From NCBI RefSeq assembly GCF_009938165.1, contig NZ_AP019649.1, forward strand, positions 1,736,001 to 1,800,000: a stretch of 64,000 nucleotides of DNA, written 5' to 3'. The translations under genes and the position numbers were made by a program. The DNA is from Vibrio taketomensis (GTDB taxonomy: Bacteria; Pseudomonadota; Gammaproteobacteria; Enterobacterales; Vibrionaceae). Of this stretch, positions 9,667 to 20,563 are shown piece by piece. The notes below the pieces were generated by a model. The model was not told the origin of the DNA, did no database searches, and saw only the letters and a program-made list of their open reading frames with translations. Numbering within the stretch: position 1 is the stretch's first letter; every line of letters begins with the position of its first letter.

Positions 9667-9695
9667 TTGAGACAAATCTGAACACGGTTTACAAT
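9667..9695 (+). promoter_or_regulatory. Sigma-70 promoter of maeA
   Basis: TTGAGA (9667-9672), a 17-base spacer and TACAAT (9690-9695); the predicted start of transcription is about 60 bases before the maeA ATG. Confidence 0.6.
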
Positions 9696-9706
9696 ACTCT
9701 AATCAT

Positions 9707-9725
9707 GTATTTGCGACGCAAATAC
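9707..9725. promoter_or_regulatory. Perfect 19-base palindrome, possible operator of maeA
   Basis: GTATTTGCGACGCAAATAC is a perfect inverted repeat with 9-base arms around one central base. It begins about 12 bases after the maeA -10 box, so it covers the start of the transcript, where a repressor would block initiation. The regulator is unknown. It could also form a short 5' hairpin in the mRNA. Confidence 0.5.
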
Positions 9726-9763
9726 CGCTTACCCATTCTTCGTTTCGAAACTGTAGGTTCTCA

Positions 9764-11452
9764 ATGCACAACGATAAACGCCCACTTTACATCCCTTTTG
9801 CTGGGCCCGCTCTACTTAGTACTCCTTTGCTTAATAAAGGCAGCGCCTTTACAGCAGAAGAACGTATTTCTTTTAACCTCGAAGGTCTGTTGCCAGAAAC
9901 AACAGAAACGATTCAAGAACAAGTAGAACGTGCGTATCAACAATATCGCAGTTTTGAAAACGATATGGATAAGCACATTTACCTGCGTAATATCCAAGAT
10001 ACTAACGAAACGCTGTTTTATCGTTTGGTGCAAAACCACATCTCTGAAATGATGCCAATCATTTACACCCCTACCGTGGGCGCTGCATGTGAAAACTTCT
10101 CAAACATTTATCGTCGTGGTCGCGGTTTGTTTGTCTCTTATGCGAATCGTGAACGCATGGATGACATTCTAAACAACGCATCAAATCACAACGTAAAAGT
10201 CATTGTTGTCACTGACGGTGAACGTATTCTTGGCCTAGGTGACCAAGGTATCGGTGGTATGGGTATTCCTATCGGTAAGCTGGCGCTATACACCGCTTGT
10301 GGTGGTATTAGCCCTGCCTACACGTTGCCTATCGTGCTCGATGTGGGTACAAATAACCCTCAACGACTTGCAGACCCAATGTATATGGGCTGGCGTCATC
10401 CGCGCATCACAGGCGCAGACTACGATGCGTTTGTAGAAGAGTTTATTCAATCAGTACATCGTCGTTGGCCTGATGCTCTTATTCAGTTTGAAGACTTTGC
10501 ACAGAAAAACGCAATGCCACTGCTTGAGCGTTACAAAAACCGCATCTGCTGTTTTAACGATGACATTCAAGGCACGGCGGCGGTAACAGTGGGTTCTCTG
10601 CTCGCGGCGTGTAAAGCAGCTGGTAGCAAGCTGTCAGAGCAACGCGTTACATTCTTAGGCGCAGGTTCAGCTGGTTGTGGTATTGCTGAAGCTATCATTG
10701 CACAAATGGTATCGGAAGGTATTTCAGACAAACAAGCACGCTCTCAAGTTTACATGGTTGACCGTTGGGGCCTACTGCAAGAAGGTATGCCTAACCTACT
10801 CGACTTCCAACAGAAGCTGGTGCAAAAATCAGAAAATACCGCCGAGTGGCCAAATGAAGGCAACGCTTTCTCATTGCTTGATGTTATGGCAAATGCTAAA
10901 CCAACTGTGTTAATCGGCGTGTCTGGTGCTCCGGGCCTATTTAGTGAAGAAGTGATCACGGAAATGCATAAGCATTGTGCTCGTCCTATCATCTTCCCAC
11001 TATCAAACCCAACCAGCCGTGTGGAAGCGACCCCGAACGACATTATTCGTTGGACCAACGGCCAAGCACTCGTGGCAACGGGTAGCCCGTTTGATCCTGT
11101 GGTTCATGACGGTAAAACATACCCAATCGTGCAGTGTAACAACAGCTATATCTTCCCTGGTATTGGTTTGGGCGTATTGGCAGTGTCTGCTCGCCGTGTT
11201 ACCGATGAAATGCTCCAAGAATCGAGCCGCGCTCTCGCGACATGCTCTCCATTAGCGCTTAACGGTCACGGTCCACTGCTTCCACCTCTAGAAGCGATTC
11301 ATACCGTGTCTAAGAAGATTGCATTTGCGGTCGGTAAAAAAGCCATTGAACAAGGTGTGGCACAAGAGATCACTGACGAAGCACTAGAAGAAGCGATTGA
11401 AGCTTACTTCTGGCAGCCAGTTTACCGTCGTTACAAACGCACAGCGTTTTAA
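9764..11452 (+). CDS. maeA: NAD-dependent malic enzyme (malate dehydrogenase, oxaloacetate-decarboxylating)
   Basis: 562 residues, the length of the E. coli MaeA (SfcA) class. It oxidatively decarboxylates malate to pyruvate and CO2 with NAD+, linking the TCA cycle to pyruvate. Visible: the substrate-domain block [22 protein letters not shown], the catalytic-tyrosine region, the metal-binding [16 protein letters not shown] and [14 protein letters not shown], the Rossmann glycine motif [15 protein letters not shown], and the late [15 protein letters not shown]. It starts at the ATG giving [18 protein letters not shown]. Single gene, divergent from the HrpB-like helicase, with its own promoter, a downstream palindrome and a terminator. 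Confidence 0.95.
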   Translation: MHNDKRPLYIPFAGPALLSTPLLNKGSAFTAEERISFNLEGLLPETTETIQEQVERAYQQYRSFENDMDKHIYLRNIQDTNETLFYRLVQNHISEMMPIIYTPTVGAACENFSNIYRRGRGLFVSYANRERMDDILNNASNHNVKVIVVTDGERILGLGDQGIGGMGIPIGKLALYTACGGISPAYTLPIVLDVGTNNPQRLADPMYMGWRHPRITGADYDAFVEEFIQSVHRRWPDALIQFEDFAQKNAMPLLERYKNRICCFNDDIQGTAAVTVGSLLAACKAAGSKLSEQRVTFLGAGSAGCGIAEAIIAQMVSEGISDKQARSQVYMVDRWGLLQEGMPNLLDFQQKLVQKSENTAEWPNEGNAFSLLDVMANAKPTVLIGVSGAPGLFSEEVITEMHKHCARPIIFPLSNPTSRVEATPNDIIRWTNGQALVATGSPFDPVVHDGKTYPIVQCNNSYIFPGIGLGVLAVSARRVTDEMLQESSRALATCSPLALNGHGPLLPPLEAIHTVSKKIAFAVGKKAIEQGVAQEITDEALEEAIEAYFWQPVYRRYKRTAF

Positions 11453-11484
11453 ACCAACGTAAACGAAAGTCAACCCGATTCATT

Positions 11485-11510
11485 ACAGCCCCTGCTCAGG
11501 GGCTGTTTCG
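11485..11510 (+). terminator. maeA terminator
   Basis: Near-perfect stem ACAGCCCCT/AGGGGCTGT with a tiny loop, followed by a short T run; a second small perfect hairpin (CGTTTCT/AGAAACG) comes directly after it. Confidence 0.75.
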
Positions 11511-11751
11511 TTTCTGGCAGAAACGTCAGTGAGCGTACGCTAATAGCTTTCACGACGATCGACTCGACGTATATAGGCGCCAACGTGTTACTACTGGCAT
11601 TTCTAATTCAAACAACTTGGAAACCAAGTGTAATTCCGCTACGTTTTGGTCTTAAGTATTTTTGCTGTAAACCAGCATAGTGACAGAGCTCTGAATCCTA
11701 CATATTGATATCGTTTAGACCGATATTGAGAGCTTTTTCAATGGAGAGAAC
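11511..11751. other. Intergenic stretch between maeA and the DUF3392 gene
   Basis: About 240 bases after the maeA terminator. I see no reading frame or RNA gene. A GGAGAGAAC ribosome binding site for the next gene lies at its end. Confidence 0.4.
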
Positions 11752-12075
11752 ATGCTCGACTATTTAGAACCTGCAGGGCGATTGATTGCCCCTTACACTT
11801 TCGAAATCTCCACCGCTTTAGTTGCCTGTTTATTGGTCGTGTTTGGTGGAGAAATAAACACTGCTCTCCGAGCAATGCTAAGACCGTATAATTTTTTTGT
11901 CAGAACCCTCGCATTCGTATTGATAAATGCGTTCGGTTACGGCTTAATTATCGTTAAAGCAACACCTTACCTGACTGAAACACTCTCTGGCTTGTCTTAC
12001 GCTATGATGTTTGCAGTGATTCTCGCGAGCTTTTTCGCGATCGGTATATGGGCACAAAGGAACAAGCAGATTTAG
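11752..12075 (+). CDS. DUF3392 family inner-membrane protein
   Basis: 107 residues and almost entirely membrane-embedded: three hydrophobic helices at about residues 17-33, 48-68 and 80-100, joined by short loops (GGEINTALRAMLRPYN; KATPYLTETLSG). It matches the size and pattern of DUF3392, a family I associate with vibrios and their relatives and which has no known function. The start follows a good GGAGAG site. The stop codon TAG overlaps the GTG start of sanA by one base (TAGTG), so the two are probably translated in a coupled way and may act together at the inner membrane. Confidence 0.75.
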   Translation: MLDYLEPAGRLIAPYTFEISTALVACLLVVFGGEINTALRAMLRPYNFFVRTLAFVLINAFGYGLIIVKATPYLTETLSGLSYAMMFAVILASFFAIGIWAQRNKQI

Positions 12076-12791
12076 TGCGATACGTTTTCAAACTGAGTTC
12101 TTTAATCAAGAACTACAAAAGCTATATCTTTAATACAATCAAAATAGCGCTACTTAGCATTTTGCTTTTGGCGATTGCGTTGGTGGCAATTGATCGCTGG
12201 ATCAGTGCCGAAACACAAGATCAACTCTACTTCTCTGTCGAAGACGTTGAACCACACAATGTCGCGGTCGTCCTTGGCACCAGCAAATACCTTGGAAAAG
12301 TGCTTAACGAGTACTACATACATCGTATTGATGCAGCAATAGACCTCTATCAGCAAGACAAGATCAGTAACTTTCTTTTGAGTGGGGATAACGCTCATCG
12401 CTCCTATAACGAACCTTGGACGATGAAGCGAGATTTATTACGCGCTGAAATACCTGAAGAACATATCTTTCTCGATTACGCCGGATTTCGCACGTTAGAC
12501 TCCGTAGTGCGAGCTAAAGAGATCTTTGATACCGATAATTTCTTGATTATTTCTCAGCAATTCCACTGCGAGCGCGCGCTCTTTATCGCCAACTTCCATG
12601 ACATCAAAGCGAAGTGCCTAGCCGTTTCAGGACCAACTAAGCACTCTGGGTACAAGGTGAGAATTCGTGAAGTATTTGCCCGAGCTAAAGCGGTATTAGA
12701 TCTGTATATCACCCAAGCTAAGCCAAAATTTTTAGGCCCTAAAGAGCCTATCTCTGCTGACGAAAAATCATCGGATAATACAGATTCTTAA
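12075..12791 (+). CDS. sanA: SanA-type DUF218 envelope protein
   Basis: 238 residues from the GTG at 12075. An N-terminal membrane anchor (about residues 13-35, ending in AIDRW) is followed by a DUF218 (YdcF/SanA) domain: VAVVLGTSKYL, LLSGDNAHRSYNEP, DYAGFRTLDSVVRA and ISQQFHCERALFIA, all characteristic of SanA. In E. coli, SanA contributes to envelope barrier function and vancomycin exclusion; its chemistry is not settled. A longer frame from an ATG at 12048 exists, but the GTG that overlaps the preceding stop, with AAGGA about 13 bases upstream, fits family N-termini better. Cotranscribed with the DUF3392 gene. Its 3' end overlaps the converging diguanylate cyclase gene by four bases. Confidence 0.88.
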   Translation: MRYVFKLSSLIKNYKSYIFNTIKIALLSILLLAIALVAIDRWISAETQDQLYFSVEDVEPHNVAVVLGTSKYLGKVLNEYYIHRIDAAIDLYQQDKISNFLLSGDNAHRSYNEPWTMKRDLLRAEIPEEHIFLDYAGFRTLDSVVRAKEIFDTDNFLIISQQFHCERALFIANFHDIKAKCLAVSGPTKHSGYKVRIREVFARAKAVLDLYITQAKPKFLGPKEPISADEKSSDNTDS

Positions 12792-14173
12792 AGCACACCA
12801 TCTTCTGTAACGACTTGGTTACGTCCTTCGTGCTTCGCTCGATAAAGAAGATCGTCCGCGCGAGTAATCATATCCAAAGCGGTTTCGTCTTTCATTTGCG
12901 TTACGCCCATACTCACGGTGAGTACGTCACCGTGTAACCAAGGGTGTAGCTCAACTTTTTGTCTTAAGCGCTCGGCTAACATATATGTGCGTTTCAAATT
13001 GTTACCTGGACAGAAAATAACAAACTCTTCCCCACCCCAACGCACGAAGCGGTCCGAAGCACGCAGCTCCGTCATGATAACAATCGAAAACTCGCGCAAA
13101 ATGTCATCACCCATTTTGTGGCCATATTGGTCATTCACGCGTTTAAAGTGGTCAATATCAAGATAAATAACGGATAAATCCTGCGCATTCTTAATAACAC
13201 TATCGAATTCGCTCTCTAGCCACTCCCTAATCGCATGACGGTTCATTGCTCCAGTGAGGGCGTCACGATGGGCTTGCTCAGCAAATTCTATGTTTTGCTG
13301 AACCAGTGTTTGGTTAAGAGAATTAAGATGTTCTCGACGAACTTCCGACAAGGCAATACGACGACGGCTCTCATTGATCTGCATAACGCTAAAGAGCAAC
13401 GCCAAACTGATCCAAATCATCAGTAACCAAAACATCAATGTTTCACTCTTAATGTAATGGCCGACGAACTCGATACTGTTAATGCGCATTAAATACTTAC
13501 CCGCACCCGCACCCGAGCCTGTAGCAAACTCAATTAAAGTGATGTTATTAAACTCAGGCCCCGAATGCTCAATAGGAATACTGTTATCGACTAACCACCA
13601 CGTCAGCACTTGGAGGTTTTTAAGCGGTACAACCAATGGTTCATCATAGTCTGCTTGACGATAATCTAATCCATTGTATTTTAGCGTGTACTCGTTATCA
13701 GGCGTTGAATAAGCCGGATTATAGTTGCGTAGATAAAAACGTAACGTTGGTTTCTCATCGCTATCCAAACGAACAAAATCAATATCTAAGCGTGCTGTAT
13801 GGTAATCAGACAAATCCAAACCTTTAAGCATATCGAGTTCATTAATACGAATCGCTACCCCACAGTATGGCCATGGGTAATTTTCACTATTAATTAACTC
13901 GCAATTTAGCTCAATAACATCACGCTTTTGTGTAATGGAACTCGTTGACTCACCGTTTTGGTATTGATCATTAGTAGCAAGGAACTGATACTGATTTGGA
14001 TTGATACGCAAAATTTTCTGCTCACCAAATTTCCAATGCAATACGATAGCGAGGACAGTAAGCAGAAATAACGTGAATATGAGCTTATGGATGGTTTTCA
14101 AATCTAAGATCTCACTCAAAAACTGACGGTTGGATATGCAACTATTGTTATTTTGGGAGCAATTTTCGCGCAT
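12788..14173 (-). CDS. Membrane-bound diguanylate cyclase (GGDEF) with periplasmic sensor
   Basis: 461 residues. Two transmembrane helices (about 30-47 and 245-264) bracket a roughly 195-residue periplasmic domain rich in beta structure; its fold looks like a ligand-binding jelly roll but I cannot name it. A short coiled linker leads to the GGDEF domain, with the active site as GGEEF (380-384) and the inhibitory-site RxxD (RASD, 371-374) exactly five residues upstream, so product inhibition by cyclic di-GMP is expected. Catalysis should make c-di-GMP from two GTP. DxxHFKRVND and the C-terminal ADDLLYRAKHEGRNQV are also intact. Transcribed alone, divergent from the DUF2797 gene. Confidence 0.93.
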   Translation of the reverse strand: MRENCSQNNNSCISNRQFLSEILDLKTIHKLIFTLFLLTVLAIVLHWKFGEQKILRINPNQYQFLATNDQYQNGESTSSITQKRDVIELNCELINSENYPWPYCGVAIRINELDMLKGLDLSDYHTARLDIDFVRLDSDEKPTLRFYLRNYNPAYSTPDNEYTLKYNGLDYRQADYDEPLVVPLKNLQVLTWWLVDNSIPIEHSGPEFNNITLIEFATGSGAGAGKYLMRINSIEFVGHYIKSETLMFWLLMIWISLALLFSVMQINESRRRIALSEVRREHLNSLNQTLVQQNIEFAEQAHRDALTGAMNRHAIREWLESEFDSVIKNAQDLSVIYLDIDHFKRVNDQYGHKMGDDILREFSIVIMTELRASDRFVRWGGEEFVIFCPGNNLKRTYMLAERLRQKVELHPWLHGDVLTVSMGVTQMKDETALDMITRADDLLYRAKHEGRNQVVTEDGVL

Positions 14174-14358
14174 CGCTTTGAGTAGATAAATAAAACCACT
14201 ATTTCTACAATGAATTTTGACTCACTTCATGTTCACTTGATACGCAGAACTCAAGTTTAACGTGATTTTGAATACTTAAAGAATGAATGAGCTAACTCAT
14301 ATTCATGAAATTTTGTTAACCTTATCAAAATTACCGCATAATTAGAAAGAGTAAAGTC

Positions 14359-15181
14359 ATGTCGTTAAATATCACTGGCACCCTGCGCAAAATGCGCTCA
14401 AACCTAGAAGATAATGTTCACTACCAACTGCCTGTAGGTGAAGAAGTCGTCGACTTAACTCCTTTTATTGGCAAATCTCTCACGCTTACTCACACTGGTA
14501 ATATCTATTGCCAATCTTGTGGCAAAAAAACCAAAAAAAGCTACTCTCAAGGTCATTGTTTCGTGTGCATGAAAAAACTCGCTAGTTGCGACATGTGCAT
14601 TATGAAGCCTGAGACTTGTCACTACGAACAAGGCACTTGCCGTGAGCCTCAATGGGGTGAAGAAAACTGCATGGTCGACCATTTTGTCTACCTGTCTAAT
14701 ACCTCGAGCATCAAAGTGGGTATCACTCCACACACAAATCCCAACCCGTTGGATTGACCAAGGTGCCACTCAAGGCCTGCCAATTTTCAAGGTTAAAACT
14801 CGCCATATTTCTGGCTTGATCGAAGTTGAGTTAGCCAAACATATTGCTGATAAAACGAACTGGCGTACTTTGTTAAAAGAAGATGGTCAGCCACTTGCAC
14901 TGGAAGAAAAATTTGCAGAACTACTGCCTCTACTGCAAGACAAAATCTCAGAAATTAAACAACAATTTGGCGATGATGCAATAGAAGTGTTAAGCGAATC
15001 CATCACGACGATTAGCTACCCTGTGCTCGAACATCCAAAGAAAATTACTTCCCACAACTTCGACAAAGAACCCGTAGTGACTGGTGTTTTACAAGGTATT
15101 AAAGGTCAATATCTGATCTTTGACACTGGTGTGATCAATATTCGTAAGTTCACGTCTTATGAAGTGACGGTCACCGATTAA
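14359..15181 (+). pseudogene. DUF2797 family protein, split by a frameshift
   Basis: Two reading frames together make one DUF2797 protein of about 273 residues. The first (14359-14757) carries the zinc-ribbon-like cysteines (CQSCG, CFVC, CDMC, then CHYEQGTC) and runs to IKVGIT, after which it reads out of family and stops. The second frame resumes exactly where the family continues (HTQIPTRWIDQGATQ) and reads to the stop at 15181. The switch lies near 14725-14732 and needs one base removed or two added. The function of DUF2797 is unknown; the cysteine pattern suggests metal and possibly nucleic-acid binding. Either a recent pseudogene or a sequence error: both halves are otherwise well preserved. 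Divergent from the diguanylate cyclase gene. Confidence 0.85.
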
Positions 15182-15210
15182 GCTACAGCGATTCACTCAC
15201 CCAAGAACTG

Positions 15211-15236
15211 AAAAAGCCATCCTATGATGGCTTTTT
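15211..15236. terminator. Bidirectional terminator
   Basis: Perfect 11-bp stem AAAAAGCCATC/GATGGCTTTTT with a CTAT loop, between the DUF2797 gene and the converging cysteine-desulfurase-like gene; A and T runs on either side make it work both ways. Confidence 0.9.
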
Positions 15237-15254
15237 GCTTGTCGCTTTGAATAA

Positions 15255-16485
15255 TTACTGAGTCAACGCATCTAACTGTTCAAACAATCGGTCGATCTCA
15301 TCAACCGTACTGTAATGCATCAAGCCAATACGCACAACACCACCACTCTGCGCCAGTCCCAATTGGCGAATTAAGCCCAATGCGTAGAAATGACCATTTG
15401 AAGTGCAGAGATTTTGTTGGCCCAATGCTTGAGCGACCGCCTGAGAAGTATGTTGCTCAAAAGTGAGTGCAAACGTCGAAGTCCGTTGCTGGCTATCTGC
15501 ACTATGACGCCCCCAGAGTTTGATGTGGACGCTGAGCTAATTGCCGCAAGAAATAGCCACTTAATTGGGTTTCATACTGATTATAAAAAGCGTAACTTTG
15601 CTCTAAACGTTGGCGCAGACTAAGCCCTGCCTCACCCCACTGAGCAAGATAGTCAATACAGGCCACCAGTCCTGCAAGCGCCTCAAAACTCTGCGTGCCT
15701 GTTTCAAATCGTCCAGGGCCATTCGCCGGTGCCGGTTCAACTTTATACGGAGTTAATTCTTCCAGCCACGGCTGCGCTATGTAGGCAACCCCAATATGAG
15801 GACCAAAGAACTTGTAGGCAGAACACACTAGAAAATCGCATTCTAACTTCTGCACATCAATCAGATGATGTGGCGCATAGTGAACCGCATCAACATAAAC
15901 CATTGCACCGACTTGTTTTGCCGCGCTTACTACAGGCGAGATGTCGATAATTGAACCCGAAACATTGGAAGCCAATGTCACAGCAACAAGGCGAGTTTTA
16001 GGCGTAATCAAAGAGAGCATGTGCTCAATGTCTAACGAACAGTCTGAATCATCAACAAGTGCAGTTTTCACGACCACTGACTTGTCTTCTGCAGCTTGTC
16101 GCCAAGAACTCACGTTGGCGTAGTGATCTAGCTCCGTAACCACGATTTCATCACCTGCTTGCCACTGGCGGCTGATCGCACGGCTCAAAGAAAACGTTAA
16201 TGAGGTCATATTGGCGCCAAACACGATTGAATCAGCACTCGGCGCATTGAGAAACGCTCGACAGACTGCCCGCGCAGAAGTCAACAACTCGCTGGTGATT
16301 TGACTGGTAATATAAGGAGCACCCAAATTCGAATTATGGTGTCCCAGGTAAGACATCATCGCCTCTAGGACTGATTCCGGTACCTGAGATCCTCCAGGTC
16401 CATCAAAAAAGGTAACCGGAAGTCCGTTATGAGATTGATGCAATGCACTAAATTGCGCACGAACTCGATCAAGAGTGAAGCTCAT
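15255..16485 (-). pseudogene. Cysteine desulfurase-like PLP protein (VC1184 subfamily), frameshifted near its 3' end
   Basis: A class V aminotransferase fold of about 409 residues when the frame is repaired. The N-terminal 320 residues are intact: FFDGPGGSQVP, the TELDHYANVSSW block, VDAVHYAPHH and the Schiff-base lysine in CSAYKFFGPHIG. The frame then stops at 15502-15504, but the expected C-terminal domain continues in another frame (LWGRHSADSQQRTSTFALTF to LDALTQ) and ends at 15255. The switch lies at about 15519-15528 and needs one base fewer or two more. The best start is the ATG nine bases after the first, with AAGGA eight bases upstream; it overlaps the 2OG-Fe dioxygenase gene, so the two are coupled. 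The substrate is not known; this subfamily is not the housekeeping IscS. True pseudogene or base error. Confidence 0.85.
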
Positions 16486-17125
16486 CAACACCATCCTTGG
16501 CTGTTAATACAAACACATCCATGTGCCCTTCATGGGCATGGTCGATCGCTCGGATTGGGCGAGCGTTATGCCAAAGCTCACGATCGGCCAACATTGCGAC
16601 TTCCCCATTTTCGAGCACTTTACGGAAAAATGGCGCTTCGTGATTATCGCTGTATAGCATAATCTCTCCACCCACAATGTTATGTCGGTCGATACCGATC
16701 AACGCAATATGGTCAAATCCGTCTTGATGCACGCCTTCTGGCGCAACTTGAGTTTCGTCGTAAATCGCAGTAATACGAATTTGATGAATTTCGATCTCTT
16801 GTCCATCAGGCAAGCCATTGCTCTCGACAAATAACTGACACATTTCGCGCATACCATCACTAGATAGTGTGCTGTCAAGAATCGGCTCAAATTGACGAAC
16901 GATATCGCCTTGGAAATGGTTAATATCTTCAGACTGAACAAAGTCATGCTTGTCAGTTGCAATAACGTTACCATGACGCCACTGAACAACCGAATAACGG
17001 CGCAAGCGATATTTTCCATCGGCATGCTCAGTTGCAGGCAATTGTCGAAATGAAGGTGATAGCTGTGAAAGGGCTTCACCACTTAAATGCGTGATTTGCA
17101 AAGTATGCTCGTGACTGTGTAACAT
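16469..17125 (-). CDS. 2OG-Fe(II) dioxygenase family protein
   Basis: About 218 residues, matching the 2OG-Fe_Oxy_2 family that contains bacterial free-amino-acid hydroxylases such as isoleucine dioxygenase. The iron-binding facial triad is visible as H134-Q-D136 (in GVHQDGFDH) and H187 (in ELWHNARP), with arginines just after it that could bind 2-oxoglutarate. Such enzymes couple 2-oxoglutarate decarboxylation to hydroxylation; a free amino acid is the likely substrate by family, but it cannot be read from sequence. AAGGAG precedes two adjacent ATGs; the second has better spacing. The 3' end overlaps the cysteine-desulfurase-like gene by about 17 bases, which implies a two-gene operon and a joint role. 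Confidence 0.85.
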   Translation of the reverse strand: MLHSHEHTLQITHLSGEALSQLSPSFRQLPATEHADGKYRLRRYSVVQWRHGNVIATDKHDFVQSEDINHFQGDIVRQFEPILDSTLSSDGMREMCQLFVESNGLPDGQEIEIHQIRITAIYDETQVAPEGVHQDGFDHIALIGIDRHNIVGGEIMLYSDNHEAPFFRKVLENGEVAMLADRELWHNARPIRAIDHAHEGHMDVFVLTAKDGVDELHS

Positions 17126-17128
17126 CAT

Positions 17129-18660
<1,532 letters not shown>

Positions 18661-18694
18661 TCGGCCGTTCTCACACTTTTTCACTATTTCAATC

Positions 18695-18728
18695 AAGCCC
18701 TGCGGTATGACCGCGGGGCTTTCTTTTG
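18695..18728 (+). terminator. trxB terminator
   Basis: 11-bp stem AAGCCCTGCGG (18695-18705) / CCGCGGGGCTT (18711-18721) with one G-T pair, then a T-rich tail. Confidence 0.88.
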
Positions 18729-18776
18729 TATACTGCAAAGCTTACCTATAAAAATAAACAGCAGTAAGCCTTCATA

Positions 18777-20563
18777 ATGGATAAAAACAAACAACGCAGC
18801 TTGAATAAATGGCTCCGTAAGCAGAGTAAACTGGCCAAGCGCTGGTTACTTATCGCGGTCGGCCTTGGGGTATTTTCGTTTTGCTTTTGGGGCAGGCCGC
18901 GCTGCTTGCAACCATTCTCCATCAATTGATTATTGAGCAAGTTGATAAGTCGACGCTGATCGGCCAATTTGCAGGTTTAGCGGTGATTATCGCAGTTCGC
19001 GCCCTTTGCTCATGGGGCCGTGAGATTGCCGGTTATCGCTGTGGCGAACAAATTCGCCTCTACATTCGCCAACTGATCCTCGACAAATTACGTGAACTTG
19101 GCCCAGCGTACATCAAAGGCAAACCCGCTGGCACTTGGGCAACCTTGTTGCTGGAGCAAGTTGAAGAGATGCACGACTTCTTTGCTCGTTACTTACCACA
19201 AATGTCACTGGCGGTATTAGTACCGTTTGTGATTCTGATTGTAGTGTTCCCAGTCAACTGGGCCGCTGGCTTGATCTTCCTACTCACTGCGCCATTAGTG
19301 CCGCTATTTATGGCACTGGTTGGCATTAAAGCCGCCGATGCAGGACAGAAAAATTTTAAAGCGCTGCAACGTCTTTCTGGTCACTTTTATGACCGTTTAC
19401 AATCAATGACGACCATTCGCCTGTTCGATCGCACCAAAGCAGAAACCGAATTGATGAAAGGTGCATCAGAAGTGTTCCGCTCACGCACCATGGAAGTGTT
19501 GCGTATCGCCTTCTTATCTTCTGCTGTATTGGAATTTTTCACTTCAATTTCAATCGCATTGACCGCAGTCTATTTCGGTTTTGCCTTTATTGGTGAACTC
19601 AACTTTGGCGGTTATGGTGCGGGTGTCACACTGTTTGCCGGTATGTTTATCTTGATCCTTGCCCCTGAGTTTTATCAGCCACTGCGCGATCTGGGTACCT
19701 TCTATCATGCGAAACAACAAGCGGTAGGTGCGGCAGAAAGTATTGTCGAGTTCCTTGAAACAGACGTAGCTTCCGTAAAATCTGGCAACACGCAAATCAC
19801 GGATAGCAATGCGATTACGATCAAAGCCACTGACCTCGAAGTCTTTAGCCTTGAAGGTAAAAAGCTCTTAGGTCCTGTGAGTTTCGATATTCTTGCCCAC
19901 CAAACCACGGCATTAGTCGGCCCAAGTGGCGCAGGTAAAACTAGCTTGGTCAACGCTATTTTAGGCTTTTTGCCTTACCAAGGGTCACTCACGATTAACG
20001 GCATTGAACGCACGGAACTTGACCTTGCGAACTGGCGCCAGCATATCAGTTGGGTGGGACAAAACCCGCTGCTCCTACACGGCACGATTCGTGACAATAT
20101 TACCCTAGGAAAACAACAAGTCTCTGACCAAGCGATTCAAACGGTACTCGAGAATTCGTTTGCCGCTGAGTTTGTTAACCAACATGGTCTCGATTACGCA
20201 GTGTCCGATCGCTCGGGCGGCTTATCTGTTGGCCAAGCGCAGCGTATTGCGCTGGCTCGTGCGATGCTACAAAACGGTCAATTTTGGCTGTTAGATGAAC
20301 CAACGGCGAGCTTAGATGCTCGTAGTGAACGTTTGGTTACGCAAGGCTTAACCCAGCAAATTGAAGACAAGAGTGCGCTTATTGTTACTCACCAGCTTGC
20401 ACCACTGCAAAGTGTCAATCAGATTCTGGTTATGCAAGATGGTCAAATCGTTCAAGCCGGTGATTTTGCTACCCTTGCCAACGAACAAGGCTTATTCCAA
20501 CAAATGCTCAGTGCCAACCAAGCACTGTCACAACACAACGATGAGGGTAACCTAGATGCGTGA
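18777..20563 (+). pseudogene. cydD: ABC exporter subunit CydD, frameshifted in the first membrane helix
   Basis: Half of the CydDC ABC transporter, which exports cysteine and glutathione to the periplasm and is needed for assembly of cytochrome bd. From the ATG at 18777 the frame reads MDKNKQRSLNKWLRKQ through AVGLGVFS, a proper CydD start, then loses register; the family sequence resumes one frame over at LLLGQAALLATILHQ and runs intact to the stop. The break is at about 18873-18881, in a TTTTCGTTTT tract, and one added base would restore about 595 residues. The ATPase domain is complete: Walker A GPSGAGKTS, signature LSVGQAQR (the V is normal in CydD), Walker B FWLLDEP. The 560-residue version that begins at an internal TTG would lack its N-terminus. 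Overlaps cydC by eight bases. Sequence error seems more likely than a real null, since the rest is under clear constraint. Confidence 0.88.

Noticed and set aside
18881..18940. Taking cydD as starting at the internal TTG at 18881
   Set aside because: It would lack the cytoplasmic N-terminus and part of helix 1, which are clearly encoded upstream in another frame; a frameshift explains the data better.
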